The notes beneath the pieces were generated by a model, which was not told the origin of the DNA, did not search any database, and was given only the letters and a program-made list of their open reading frames with translations. Position numbers and translations under genes: made by a program. A stretch of DNA of 64,000 bases from Ailanthus altissimus (taxonomy: Eukaryota; Streptophyta; Magnoliopsida; Sapindales; Simaroubaceae): assembly GCA_946807835.1 (NCBI GenBank), contig OX327699.1, positions 19,828,014 through 19,892,013 of the forward strand. Direction: 5' to 3'. This document shows positions 23,792 through 35,731 of this stretch, one piece after another (within the stretch, counting starts at the first letter, position 1; the number at the start of each line of letters is the position of its first letter).

Positions 23792-26337
23792 ATGTCTCAT
23801 TACTCGTTCTTGAACGATCAGCTGTCCAAAAGAACCTCAATTTTCGGGTTACGTTTATGGGTTGTTCTTGGTATATGTGTTGGAGCTGGTATAGTTCTCG
23901 TTCTGTTCCTTATCTCTCTCTGGTTCACTTCAAAACGCAACAGTAACAACTCAAAACGACACGCTAGCGCTGCCAAGTCATCGTCTCTTCACAACAACTG
24001 CAACAGTGGCAGCAACCCGACTATTCCTAGCATCTCCAAAGAAATTCAAGAAATCAGGATCGACCCGGACTCCAAACAGCATTCCGCGCCAAATCCCGAC
24101 CCGTTACCCGAACCGGAGCCGGTTTTATTAGAAGATAGCACCGTTGGTGGGTGCAGCAGAATTCACATCGAAATAGGGAAGGACCACCGGATTTCGTATC
24201 CGGAAAGGGCTAGTGGGTCCCATCACGGGTCGGGTGATCAGGGGGTGGCGGCAATTGCGCCTGAAGTTTCGCATTTGGGGTGGGGTCATTGGTACACTTT
24301 GAGAGAGCTTGAGGTGTCCACCAATGGGTTTGCTGACGAGAACGTGATTGGTGAAGGTGGTTATGGAATTGTTTACCGTGGCGTGTTAGATGATAACTCT
24401 AAGGTTGCTATTAAGAACTTGCTTAACAACAGGTATTGTATTGGTTATTTTTAAAGCTTTAGTCGGGGTTTTGTTGAATATTTGTTGGATTAGTTTATAT
24501 TTTCGGTTTTGTGATAGGGGACAAGCTGAGAAGGAGTTTAAAGTTGAAGTGGAAGCAATTGGACGTGTTCGGCATAAGAATTTAGTGAGGTTGTTAGGCT
24601 ATTGTGCAGAAGGAGCTCATAGGTACTTTGGTTTGTGGAATTTTGCATCTTTGGTATTGTTTTGTACTATTTCAGCTTTCTGTTAGGTGTCTTAAAGTTG
24701 TTTGATTTGTGAATTTTATATTCTTAGACTAGTTATTATGTCATGATTTTCATGGCTTCATTAGAGTTTGAATGCTTACTCGTTGTAGGATGCTTGTTTA
24801 TGAATATGTTGACAATGGGAACTTGGAACAGTGGCTTCATGGAGATGTTGGGCCTTACAGCCCTCTTACATGGGAGATTCGGATGAATATAATACTTGGA
24901 ACAGCAAAGGGGTATATTTTGATTTGAGCCAAGCAATGCGAGCTTCAGTCTTTGGTATTTTAGTTGTTTGTACCTTAAATCTGATGAAAATGTACAGGCT
25001 GACATATCTCCACGAGGGGCTTGAACCAAAGGTTGTTCACCGTGACATCAAGTCAAGCAACATTTTGCTCGATAAGCAGTGGAATCCAAAAGTCTCTGAC
25101 TTTGGCCTAGCCAAACTTTTGGGCTCAGAGAGGAGCTATGTGACAACTCGTGTGATGGGAACATTTGGGTTAGTCAAACTAATCCTAGTGAAAATTGTTT
25201 TTCATTTTATTTTCTAACATGTGGGGTGAATGGTCGGCCAAGCAGTTAGGAATAACAACTATCTGGTTCTGTTTCATAGGTATGTGGCTCCAGAATATGC
25301 TAGCACTGGAATGCTGAATGAAAGAAGTGACGTGTACAGTTTTGGGATTCTTATTATGGAAATAATTTCTGGTAGAAATCCAGTGGATTACAGCCGCCCT
25401 CCAGGGGAGGTTTGTATTTGTCAAATGAGAGAACTTAAAATACCTGTCTTAGTTTTCCTCTTTCTTTCTGATCTATGTTGGCAACTTCAATTTCTTCAAT
25501 TTCAGGTGAATCTAGTTGAATGGCTTAAAACAATGGTTACAAATCGCAATGCAGAGGGTGTTTTGGATCCTAGGCTACCAGAAAAGCCTTCTTCAAGGGC
25601 TCTGAAGCGTGCCCTTCTAGTAGCTTTACGCTGTGTAGATCCAAATGCTCAGAAGAGGCCAAAAATGGGGCATGTGATACATATGCTTGAAGCTGATGAG
25701 TTTCCATTCCGAGATGTAAGTTCATGTTCATGTCTGTGCCAAGTAATTCTTACTAAATGAACTATTTCCATTATTGTTATGCACTTATACCTTGTTCAAA
25801 GATTTTCTTTTTTCATGTTTCTTTGTTTTCTATGAACCTGCTTCCTTTACTTTAATGTACTTGTCATTGTTAGAAGTTCAAGCAAGACAAACATTTCCTG
25901 AAAGAGTAGAGTGGCATGTAACTTCTTTATCGTCATTTCTGTTTCTAGTCGAACATTCCTTTTGCTTGTTTTGCCTGGATCTGGTGTGATGCACTATTCA
26001 TATGGAAATTGATTATCTGGGCTCTATGCTCCTCCTCTACATCACAAAAAAAATGCAATGATGAAATTGACCTTTTCTACACATTGATAAGCACAGATTT
26101 ACATGCTAGTGGAAAACATGCTTTCCTGCATTGTTCATCTTTCATCCAAGATTGCCTTTTACCACTTGACTTCAGGAACGTAGAACTGGAAGGGAACATG
26201 GACGCTCACAGCATGATGGTGTGAGGGGTAGGTTGATGGAGAAGGTTGTGAGCGAATCAGGTGACAGCAGTGGGTATGAAAGTGGTGTTCACACCAATAG
26301 AACTTTGTGGAGAAAGCAAGAACCTGAAGAGCAGTAG
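23792..26337 (+). CDS. receptor-like Ser/Thr protein kinase, At1g01540/At4g01330 type
   Basis: Seen: seven exons (23792-24432, 24518-24622, 24789-24911, 24998-25168, 25280-25409, 25506-25715, 26176-26337), consistent phases, 513 aa. The N-terminus has no ectodomain: a short lead ([19 protein letters not shown]), then one transmembrane helix at about residues 22-46, then a Pro/Ser-rich cytosolic linker. The sequence [18 protein letters not shown] opens the kinase. The glycine loop is GEGGYG. The catalytic Lys is K208 in VAIK, the HRD Asp is D306 and the DFG Asp is D324. GYVAPEYAS and [19 protein letters not shown] blocks follow, with [10 protein letters not shown] here. All catalytic residues are present; it is an RD kinase. 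The tail is hydrophilic (ERRTGREHG). Known family: membrane-anchored kinases of the plant RLK/Pelle group without an extracellular sensor; their ligands and partners are mostly unknown. Confidence 0.95.
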
Positions 26338-27223
26338 CATTCTTGCATTTCATGTATAAGGTGAATTTACACACCTTGTTTTCCCCCTTTACCTATCGTT
26401 TAGCTGGCTTGTGCTAATATTGCTTACTTCACCTGTATATGTAATTCGCATCATTGTAAAGTTTCTCTGTTCACTGATTCTTTAGCATTCCATGTCCTGC
26501 TCGTTAGTTTTGTAATTGATCGCTGGTCTTTCTTTCTAAATTCAGCCTCTTAATATCATGGAGAATGTGTATTACTGAAATCATTTTGTTTGTCACCCAA
26601 TCTTCTGAGGGATAACATGAAGTTGACATATGCCAGTGTCGAACTTTGCTCTGTATACTATTATCGTTTTGTGACAACTTCTCTAAACTACACTTGATTG
26701 AGGCCTTTTCATTTCTGTTGCTGAATGCAATTTCGCTGACATTTTCATTTTATCTATGATCAATAGATTTTGTTTGAATTGAAAAAGAATAACAAATTTG
26801 TATAATCACTTTTTTAGAGGATGGATCACCTTATTTCTTTTTCGCTTAAGCCTTTTTGTACTCATACTCACATTGAGACAAATTCAAGTTATCTTTGTTT
26901 TCTTGATTGCAAAATTTGATTATAGTTTCTGTCACCGGCATTAAAGACATGAAACTTTGTCAGTTAACAGTGAAAAAGTGCAGGTTGATTCAATCCAGTT
27001 GCATTATAATCCTCAAAGGCAGCGTGATTGAGCTTTGAATGTTCAACATAAATTCCCTTGATTACGGATGATTAAGACAAAACACTTTTTGTGCTTAGTT
27101 AGGTGGGGGTAGATTAAAATTGAGTCTTACAATTCTCATGCTGCAGTAATAGTATTGTAATCTCCCATAAACTTTTTAAGGATGAGGGGGCAAGTTTGCG
27201 ACAAGAAAAATCTTGACAGCTAG
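26338..27223. other. 3' UTR of the kinase gene and spacer
   Basis: Probable 3' UTR to about 26600, then unremarkable sequence up to the TRIM-like array. No gene or named repeat recognised. Confidence 0.55.
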
Positions 27224-27931
27224 TGTTAGGATCCCATATTATTTAAGTATAGGATTAATTGGTGGTTTATTAATTATTGACCATCCTCTCTTTATAAGCT
27301 GATTTTTAAGGGTGAGTTTTACCCAAGGATTCGTAACATTTGGTATAAGAGCCTGTCCCACGCAAATGCTCACGTTGCGAAAAGGGCGGTCTGGAAAGAC
27401 CAGAGTGGGCCGTCGTGGACGTCGGTGTCGGAAGCGTGGTGGTATGTTAGGATCTCACATCGGTTAAGTATAGGATTAATTGGTAGTTTATTAACCCTTG
27501 GGCACTCTCCTCTTATAAGTTGATTTTTAGGGGTGAGTTCTACCGAAGGGTTCGTAACATTTGGTGTTAAAGCCAGCCCTATGCAGGCGCCCACATTGTG
27601 GAAGAGGCGACCTGAAAAGGCCAGAGTGAGCCGCCGTGGACGTCGGTGTCGGAAGCGTGGTGGTATGTATATCGATTTTTTAAGGGTGAGTTCTACTTAA
27701 GGGTTCGTAATATTTGGCATTAGAACTAGTCTCACGCAGACGCTCACGTTGCGGAAGGGGCAGTTTAGAAAGGCCAGAGTGGGCCACCCAGAGTGGGTCG
27801 ACGTGGACATCGGTGTCGGAAGCGTGGTGATATGTCAGTTAAGTATGAGATTAACTGGTGATTTATTAACCCTTGAACACTTTTTCTTTATAAGTTAATT
27901 TTTAAGGGTGAGTTTTACTTAAGGGTTGGTA
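27224..27931 (+). mobile_element. tandem array of a TRIM-like mini LTR retroelement
   Basis: Alternating modules. LTR-like units begin TGTTAGGATC and end GTAACA: 27224-27338 (115 bp), 27445-27559 (115 bp), 27666-27712 (internally deleted) and 27833 to about 27931 (start damaged, end decayed). Between them lie internal parts of about 105-120 bp. Each internal part begins two bases after the LTR with a decayed primer-binding site for initiator tRNA-Met: TGGTATAAGAGCC at 27341, more diverged in later units. Each ends with GTCGGAAGCGTGGTG. The period is 221 bp. There is no coding capacity. The layout LTR-PBS-short interior-LTR is that of TRIM elements; the tandem arrangement points to LTR-LTR recombination. 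Confidence 0.75.
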
Positions 27932-29753
27932 AGCCTGGAGATGTACAAAAGTATCTGTAATCTTTGGACCCCTCCGTTTGTATTATGTTTTGCCGGTATA
28001 GGCAAAGTAGAAAAATTTATCAGCGAGGGAACTAACAGTTCTCACTCTGTTTTGGATATCTTGACTTATTTTCAATCAATATCTTGGTGGCCTTAAGTGA
28101 TGCATCTGTGTCCTTTTTGACCTTACCTTTATTTATTGACTTGCCCCTAGCTGTGTACTGGTCCTTAAGATGAAAAGAGGTAGGCAAAGCTTAAGATTCT
28201 CTTCAGTGTTATCTTGGTCGCATTTAACATCTGTAAATTTTGTTTTCTTCCCGCTCCTAACTTTTATCTATTTGCGCCTCCATAGAATGGTGCTTGGCCT
28301 GCGGTCTTTCTTGACACTGTTAATTTGATGGCAAAATGCAAACTTTGTGCCTCCCTGGACCACGAATCTTAGCTTTCTTGAGAGAGAGTCATATCTTATC
28401 TCAAAGCTGAAGGGATGGGATCCAAACTCAAGTTTCATCATTAACTGAATTCAGATGGTTTTTGTTAAATTATCTCATTTATTTGTTTAGTGGTCCAATC
28501 TTCAATATATGCGATTGAAAAATTTTAATATGATGAGAGGAAAACAAGATCAGTCCTTTGTTTTAGAGTCGAGTGAACTTATGAAATTACAAACCTACAT
28601 AACATAACATAAATTGTGTTGTCTAGATATTTCAAAGTGAACTCATGGATTGTGAATACATCTCGACTCCGGGTATCTCAACAGGCACCTTCATACGGTC
28701 TTTATTTCCCTTTAATGAAAAACACATATATACATATATTATGCTGTTAATACAAATATAATAATTATTTCAGCGTCATAACAGGAAAACGACAAACGAA
28801 CATCATCCAGGAGGGGTGAAAATTGAAGCTGCATTACAAACTTATATTTAAATTTCCTTTATTCTTAAAAAGAAAAGAAAAGAAAAGAAAAGCCTTTAGT
28901 GACACGTTGGGCATGGCACAATGGACGGTGAAACAGACGCATAACGCGGCCGGCTTTTGAAACCAAGCACAATGGGCTTGGGCTTTTGTTGGGTTCGTGT
29001 ACATAATGAATTTTGGGCCCATAAAATGTCAAACCGAACACAAAACTCTCTTCCTGTCCCTGATGATTTTCCCGGGCTCTTCGAAGTCAGTCGAATCCTC
29101 CCAAATTCAAGTCACTGTAAAGTCTAAGGGATGCATTTCGTATAATTTTTCACTTCAGATTAATTTTAAATTACCTTTTCCCAATTCTCTCAAGGTCTCT
29201 CCTTTGTGAAATCTATGCTATGCTAGGCTTCTTTTCAACTTCTTATTCATCGTAAATCTGAAAACCGTTATTCGGTTAGTCTTACTCTCAGATAAACCGT
29301 GTAAAGAATCTCCATTAGAGCGGATTTAAATTATGATGGAATTATTGATGTGTTGAGGGAAAATGATTGGTCCACGGAAATGTGCATCACGTCCCATTTT
29401 CTGAAGATTATTCTTTTTTCTTTTTTTAAGGAAAATTTTTATAGCAAATTTTGGATACTTGCTGGTTTTATTCAAGTTCATGGATGATGAAGTTCATGAA
29501 TGATACATAATTCTTAGACACAGTACATTAATATTTATACTACTTTTCTTTCTTGTCTCTCTTCAGTTCATTTTTCTTCATTTGGCCGTGATGGAATTTC
29601 CGTTGCATTGGAAAAGCTAGTGAAGTTTTGTTCTATGCTACAAATAAATATATTTGGTAAAACATCATTCTAAAATCTGTTTTGTTATTTCAATTCTGCG
29701 ATACAGAATACAGAATAATTATTTCATAAAATCAGATATCGTGAGAATGAATA
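27932..29753. other. spacer between the TRIM-like array and the subtilase pseudogene
   Basis: No recognisable gene. It contains an (AAAAG)n microsatellite at 28867-28892. Confidence 0.5.
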
Positions 29754-30365
29754 TCATTTCGCTAAGGTTCTAATGGCCACTACGGGAATTGAAACTATGC
29801 GATTGTACTCATCAATCCATTTGAGATGACCGTAGATCACATGGAATCCTCTGCTCCCATGTTTGTGACAACTCTCCTGAAGTTCTTTGCTGTTTCATTG
29901 GTAAATACAACACTAAAAGATGGGTAATTCAGGTCAGTGGATACATGGCTGCAATTTCATTGGTTTTGTCTAATGACAATTTTAATCTTAGTCTAGTGTT
30001 ACATTCTAAATATTTTTAAATAATTATTTGAATATTTAGCGAGCGACAAGACCACTAAAAAAATATTTAGTTCATTGTGTATTACATGAACTAAAATTTT
30101 TAAAAGACTCAATTAACTTGAGTTAAGGCCACATTAATGTGGTAAGTGGGAGAATATTCTAAAAATTGCATATTTTTTAAAATATTCTTATGGTAGGTAG
30201 AATAATTGAAATATTCTTTTGTATATTCTCCTCTTTAGATGTAGATCGTTAAATTAGATGAATTATAACCGTCCATTATATATAACTTTAGTTATAAATA
30301 GATTGTGCTCTCATTTGAGCAATCGATCCTCCAAACACTCAAAAGTTGTATTTCTATAGTTTTGT

Positions 30366-30660
30366 TGTAGTAACTACTTATCCACAATCGGTAAGAATAA
30401 ATATATATATATAAATATACATATTTTATTTGTATGTGGGTGATACTTGATTTATGTATTGTTATTAGTAGTGTTTGTATAGATTAAGAACTTACTACTA
30501 GTATTGGGTTGATTTTAGTGTTGAACTTACTAGCAACTTGTTAAGGATTCTTATGTTGAATTAAAGTTCGAAATTTTATGCAATATTATTTATGAGTGCA
30601 CATTATTGAATGAATGTAAGTTATGTCGCGTGTCAGATCTTTTGGGTCTGGGGCGTGATA
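30366..30660 (+). repeat. 5' LTR of the inner gypsy element
   Basis: 295 bp; contains a TA microsatellite near 30401-30413. The end is mutated to GTGATA where the 3' LTR has ATGACA. Confidence 0.9.
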
Positions 30661-30668
30661 GCTTTTAG

Positions 30669-30680
30669 TGGTATCAAAGC
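30669..30680 (+). other. primer-binding site of the inner gypsy element
   Basis: TGGTATCAAAGC, 8 bp after the 5' LTR, is complementary to the 3' end of initiator tRNA-Met except for one base (G to A). Confidence 0.75.
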
Positions 30681-30818
30681 TGAGAATAGGATTCTGTAGA
30701 CTTTATGTGTCTAGTCAAGGGAACTCAGCCGATGCCAAATCGTTAAGATTGTATATGTGCTTATATATATATATATTTGTTTAATATCTTACTTACTTAC
30801 TTTTATGATTTTAAAAAG

Positions 30819-33800
30819 ATGAGGTGTAATCCAAGAATTACTAGAAGTGCTGATACTGTGAATGAGAGTACTTCAGGAGAAAACCCTACTACCATCCAGA
30901 ATATTGTTCAAGCAGTGACTAATGTGCTCCAACAACAACGATCCCAAACAGTCCATAATGATAATTTTTATGTTATTGAGCAATTCAGAAAACTGCAACC
31001 ACCATAATTTGAAGGCTCAAAAAATTCGCTGGTTGCTGAGGAGTGGATCCGAGAGTTGAAAAAGATATTCCGTCTCCTCGATTGTTCAGATTCACATAAA
31101 GTAACTTGTGCCACTTACATGCTCAAAGAGAGAGCCAGTCATTTGTGGACGATGACCACGCGGACGTTGAATGTTGATAAGAACCAGATGACATGGGAAA
31201 GATTCAAGGAAGTATTTAATGAAAAATACTTTCCCCGGTCCTTAAAAGATGAGAAAGAAGTAGAATTTATCCATCTTACTCAGGGTACAATATCAGTGAC
31301 AGAATATGGGAGGAAGTTTAAGGAGTTGTTCAAGTTTGCTCCCTACTTAGTAGATACAGAAGCACGTAAGGCCAAGCAGTTTCAGATGGGTTTTAAATTA
31401 GAAGTGAGAAGGTTACTCTTTGTACTTGATCTACAGACATACAGTACAGTACTATAGAGGGTTGAAATATTAGTAAAGGGTGAAGAATTAGCAGCTCTAT
31501 CTAAGTCCAAGCATATAGACCAACATCAATCAGAATAGAGACTCTGGGTTAAGAATAATTAGAGAAAGTTTGACAAGTGGAAAGGAAAGAAGAGGCAAAG
31601 GAATGATGACATTAAAAAGAAAGATTTTTTATTATGCGAAACATGTGGGAAACGATATAGAGGGGTATGTTTCAGAAAGAGTGGAGCTTGTTTTAAGTGT
31701 GGAAAGACTGGTCATTTAATACAGAATTGTCCAGAGATGAAGAGTGATCAGGGAGGATTTAGGAAGGATCAGAAAGCTCAAGCAAGAGTCTATGCTCTTA
31801 TCAGAAAAGAAGTAGATGATTCACTTTCTGTAGTGACAGGTACAATTTCCATATCCGGCCAGCATGGTTTAGCTCTTTTTGATTTGGGTTCTACCCATTC
31901 ATTTGTGTTATATGCATTTGTTAGTAATATAAGTATTGTGCCAGAACCTTTGGGTGTAGATTTATGTGTTGCAACTCCTTCAGGAGATTTGATGTGTGCT
32001 ACAAATGTAGTAAAATCATGTAAGATTGAAATAAGAGATAAGGTGCTACAAGCAGATTAGATAATCTTAAATATGTATGATTTTGATGTTATATTTGGCA
32101 TAGATTGGTTGTCTATGTACCATGCTAATGTTAAGTACTTTGAGAAAGAAGTTGTTTTCCAACCACCCGGGGAGTCTGAGTTTAGTTTTATTGGTTCTAA
32201 GTTATGCTCTTTGCCAAAAGTAATATATGCCTTACAAGTTTAGAAAAGTCTTAAGAAGGGTTGTCAGTATTTCTGAGCGATTGTAGTGGATACAAAGAAA
32301 AAAGAAGTGAAAATACAAGATGTTCCAGTGGTGAATGAGTTTATAGATGTCTTCTCTGAAGATTTACCTAGAGTTCCACAAGAACAAGAGATCGAATTCA
32401 CTATAGAACTTCTGCCAAGAACTAGTCCTATATCTAAAACACCTTATCGTATGGCACTAGTAGAGCTTAAAGAGTTGAAAGAACAACTACATAAATTACT
32501 TGAGAAGAGGTTTATTCGCCTGAGTGTTTTACCTTAGGGTGCTCCAGTTCTTTTTGTTAAGAAGAATGATGGTTCAATGAGATAATGCATTGACTATCGA
32601 GAGCTGAACCGTCTGACTGTGAAGAATAAATATTCACTTTCAAGAATCTATGATTTATTCGATTAGTTGCAAGGAGCTTGTGTAATCTCAAAAATTGATC
32701 TTTGTTCTGGCTATCATCAATTGAAGATCAAGAAAGAAGATATTCTGAAGACTCTATTTCGTACCAGATATGGGCATTATGAGTTTATTATGATGTCATT
32801 TGGGTTGACAAATGCACCTGCTGCCTTTATGGATCTTATGAATAAAGTATTTAATGATTATTTAGATAGGTTTGTTATTGTGCTTATTGATGACATCTTA
32901 GTTTATTCTAAGAGTAAGAGAGCATGAAAAACACTTAAGAAAAGTCCTATAAGTGTTAAGGGAGAAACAACTTTATGCAAAATTCAAGAAATGTGAATTC
33001 TGGCTAAATCAAATGGTATTTTTGGGATATGTTGTTTCCTCAAAGGGAATTTCAGTGGATCTAAGCAAAATTGAAGTAGTGGTGAATTGGTCCAGACCAA
33101 CTAATGTGAGGGAAGTTCGGAGTTTTCTTGGGTTAGCAGGATATTATAGACGGTTTGTTGAATGATTCTCTAAGATAGCTTCACCTTTAACTTAATTGAC
33201 AAAAAAGAATGTCAAGTTTCAGCGGTCAGATGAATGTGAGAAAAGTTTTCAAGAACTCAAGCATCGGTTAGTATCTGCTTTTATATTAACCATTCCTTCT
33301 ACTTCTACTGGATTTGTGATTTATAGTGATGCTTCCAAGAAAGGGCTTGGGTGTGTATTAATGCAGGATGGAAAGATAGTGGTATATGCCTTATGACAAC
33401 TAAAGAGTTATGAGCAGAATTACCCTACTCATGATTTAGAGTTGGTTGCAGTAGTTTTTGCTTTTAAAATTTAAAGGCATTTCTTTATGAAAAAAGGTGT
33501 GAAATTTACACAGACCACAAAAGCCTTAAATACTTCTTTACTCAAAAGAAGTTAAATATGAGGCAACGTTGATGGTTGGAACTAGTCAAGGATTATAACT
33601 ATGTGATTAACTATCATTCGGGAAAGCTAATGTTGTAGCATATGCTTTAAGTAGGAAATCTTCAGGACATATGGCAGCACTTTTGACTACTCAAAAGTAA
33701 ATTTTGTTAGATTTAGAAAAGCTTGACATTGAAGTGGTAAGATCCAATGATAGGACTTATATTGAAAGTATGTCCATTCAGCCTACCCTAATTAAGAGAA

Positions 33801-35214
33801 TTAAGGAAGCACAAGGTAGTGATGTGCCTCTGAAGAAGATTATAGAAGAAATTTCATTAGGTAAAAGGCCGAACTTTGCTATTTTTGATGATGGAGCCCT
33901 ACATTTTGAAGGTAGACTTTGTGTACCTAATAATGATGAGTTGAAAAATGAGATCTTGACTGAAGCTCATAGTTCACCATATACTGTTCATCCGGGAGGT
34001 ATCAAGATGTATTGAGACCTCGAGCTGTTCATTGGTGGGTTAATATAAAAAGAAAGATTACGATATATTATAGAGCAATGTTTTACATGTCAACAAGTTA
34101 AGGCACAACATCAGAGACCATCTGGGTTATTGAAACCTTTATTGGTACCAGAATAGAAATAGGAGCATATAGCCATGAATTTTGTAGTTGGGTTGCCAAG
34201 TACATAAAAGGGTTACAATGCCATATGGGTGATTATTGATAGGCTAACAAAATTAGCACATTTATTCCAATATGTACCACTTATTCCATGGATAGGTATG
34301 CCCAATTATATGTTGATGAAATTGTAAGGCTTCATGGAGTGCCTATGTCAATTGTATCTGATAGAGATTCTCGATTTACTTCAATATTTTGGAAGAGCCT
34401 ACATAATGCCATGTGCACGAAGTTAAATTTCAGTACTGCATTCCACCCACAGACTAATGGTTAATCTGAAATAAACATTCAAATTCTAGAAGATATGTTG
34501 AGGGCATGTATGTTAGACTTTAAAGGTAGTTGGGACAAACACCTTTCATTAGTGGAGTTTACATATAACAATTGTTATTAATCAACTATTGGTATGGTTC
34601 TTTATGAAGTTTTATATGAAAGAAAATGTAGATCTCTTGTGCATTGGGATGAAGTTGGAGAAAGAAAAATTTTAGGGCCAGAGATTGTCCAACAAACTTG
34701 TGAGGTTATAGAGAAGATAAGGAAAAGAATGAAAGTGGCTCAGAGTAGACAGAAAAGCTATGTAGACAATAGAAGAAAAGATCTAGAATTTAAGGTGGGT
34801 GAAAAAGTGTTTCTTAAGGTTGCTCCAATGAAAGGAGTCATGAGGTTTGGCAAGAAAGGAAAGTTGAGTTCAAGATTCATTGGTCCATTTGAAATCCTTG
34901 AAAGGATAAGTAACGTGGCTTATAGACTTGCCCTTCTTCCATCATTATCAGGAGTTCATAATGTGTTCTATATGTCCATGTTGCAAAAATATGTTTCAAA
35001 CTCCTCACATGTGTTAAGCTATGAGCCACTTCAATTTAGAGATGATCTCACCTATAAAGAAGTGTCAATTAGGATTTTTGACCATAAGGAGAAAATTTTA
35101 TGTACTAACAAGATTGCTTTAGTGAAGGTTTTATGGAGAAACCATACAGTTGAAGAGGCAACTTGGGAACAAGAAGAGAAAATGAGATCTAAGTATCCTC
35201 ATCTATTTGCTTAA
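30819..35214 (+). pseudogene. gag-pol polyprotein relic of the inner gypsy element
   Basis: One gag-pol reading runs from ATG 30819 to TAA 35214 with many stops and some frameshifts. Order: gag (about 31050-31440), CCHC knuckle CFKCGKTGHLIQNC (about 31696-31737), and protease (ALFDLGSTHSF, where the usual D-S/T-G is DLG). Then reverse transcriptase ([26 protein letters not shown], and [10 protein letters not shown] for the YVDD box, near 32885-32915). Then RNase H (FVIYSDASKKGLG), integrase (CFTCQQ zinc part, FVVGLPST, IIDRLTKLAHL) and a chromodomain-like tail (ALVKVLWRNHTVEEATWE). The stops are mostly in codons such as CAG, CAA and TGG that become stops by C-to-T or G-to-A change. It cannot make active protein. 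Confidence 0.92.
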
Positions 35215-35257
35215 ATTATGAATTTCGAGGACGAAATTCTTATAAAGATGAGAGAAT

Positions 35258-35560
35258 TGTAGTAACCAATTATCCACAATCGGTAAGAATAAATATTTAT
35301 ATATATATATATAAATATACATATTTTATTTGTATGTGAGTGATACTTGATTTATATATTATTATTAGTAGTGTTTGTATAGATTAAAGACCTACTACTA
35401 GTATTGGGTTGATTTTAGTGTTGAACTTACTAGCAACTTACTAAGGATTCCTATATTGAATTAAAGTTTGAAATTTTATGCAATATTATTTATGAGTGCA
35501 CATTATTGAATGAATGTAAGTTATGTCATGTGTAAAATCTTTTGAGTTTGGGGCATGACA
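35258..35560 (+). repeat. 3' LTR of the inner gypsy element
   Basis: 303 bp, with a longer TA run than the 5' copy (35299-35315). It ends TGACA. Confidence 0.9.
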
Positions 35561-35718
35561 TTTATAATCTCTCTTTAGTAATAATATACAAGAGCATTCT
35601 CTCAAACACTTGGTGTGCTTCCTCTTTATCTCTTTCTTTGGTTAATTGGTCTTGTAGGCTGTTTAGCACTTGAAAAGTGTCTAAGGCCGCGCGGGTTTGA
35701 GAAATAGTCCGTGATAAG

Positions 35719-35730
35719 TGATATCAGAGC
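35719..35730 (+). other. primer-binding site of the outer gypsy element
   Basis: TGATATCAGAGC, two bases after the left LTR end at 35716; initiator tRNA-Met type with one G-to-A change. Confidence 0.7.
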
Positions 35731-35731
35731 A

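Larger units (their letters stand above)
30366..35560 (+). mobile_element. inner Ty3/gypsy element (Tekay/Del-like), complete with both LTRs
   Basis: LTRs at 30366-30660 and 35258-35560 begin TGTAGTAAC and end TGATA/TGACA. I count about 21 substitutions between them plus an indel in the TA run. PBS at 30669. A purine-rich stretch (AAGATGAGAGAA, 35246-35257) precedes the 3' LTR. Target 5-mers are TTTGT (30361-30365) and TTTAT (35561-35565). Removing it restores the outer LTR exactly as seen in the intact copy (TATAGTTTTGTAATCTCTC at about 38600-38620). It is therefore the younger of the two. Confidence 0.93.

Noticed and set aside
27224..27338. Possible Cassandra element with 5S rRNA-like promoter
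   Set aside because: CCCATATTA and GTTAAG-like words are present, but the box C motif of 5S genes is missing.
27405..27440. GTGGACGTCGG in the TRIM-like interior resembles the GTGGACGTAGG block of the LTRs
   Set aside because: The match is short, the flanks differ, and it lies in the interior rather than in an LTR. Treated as chance.
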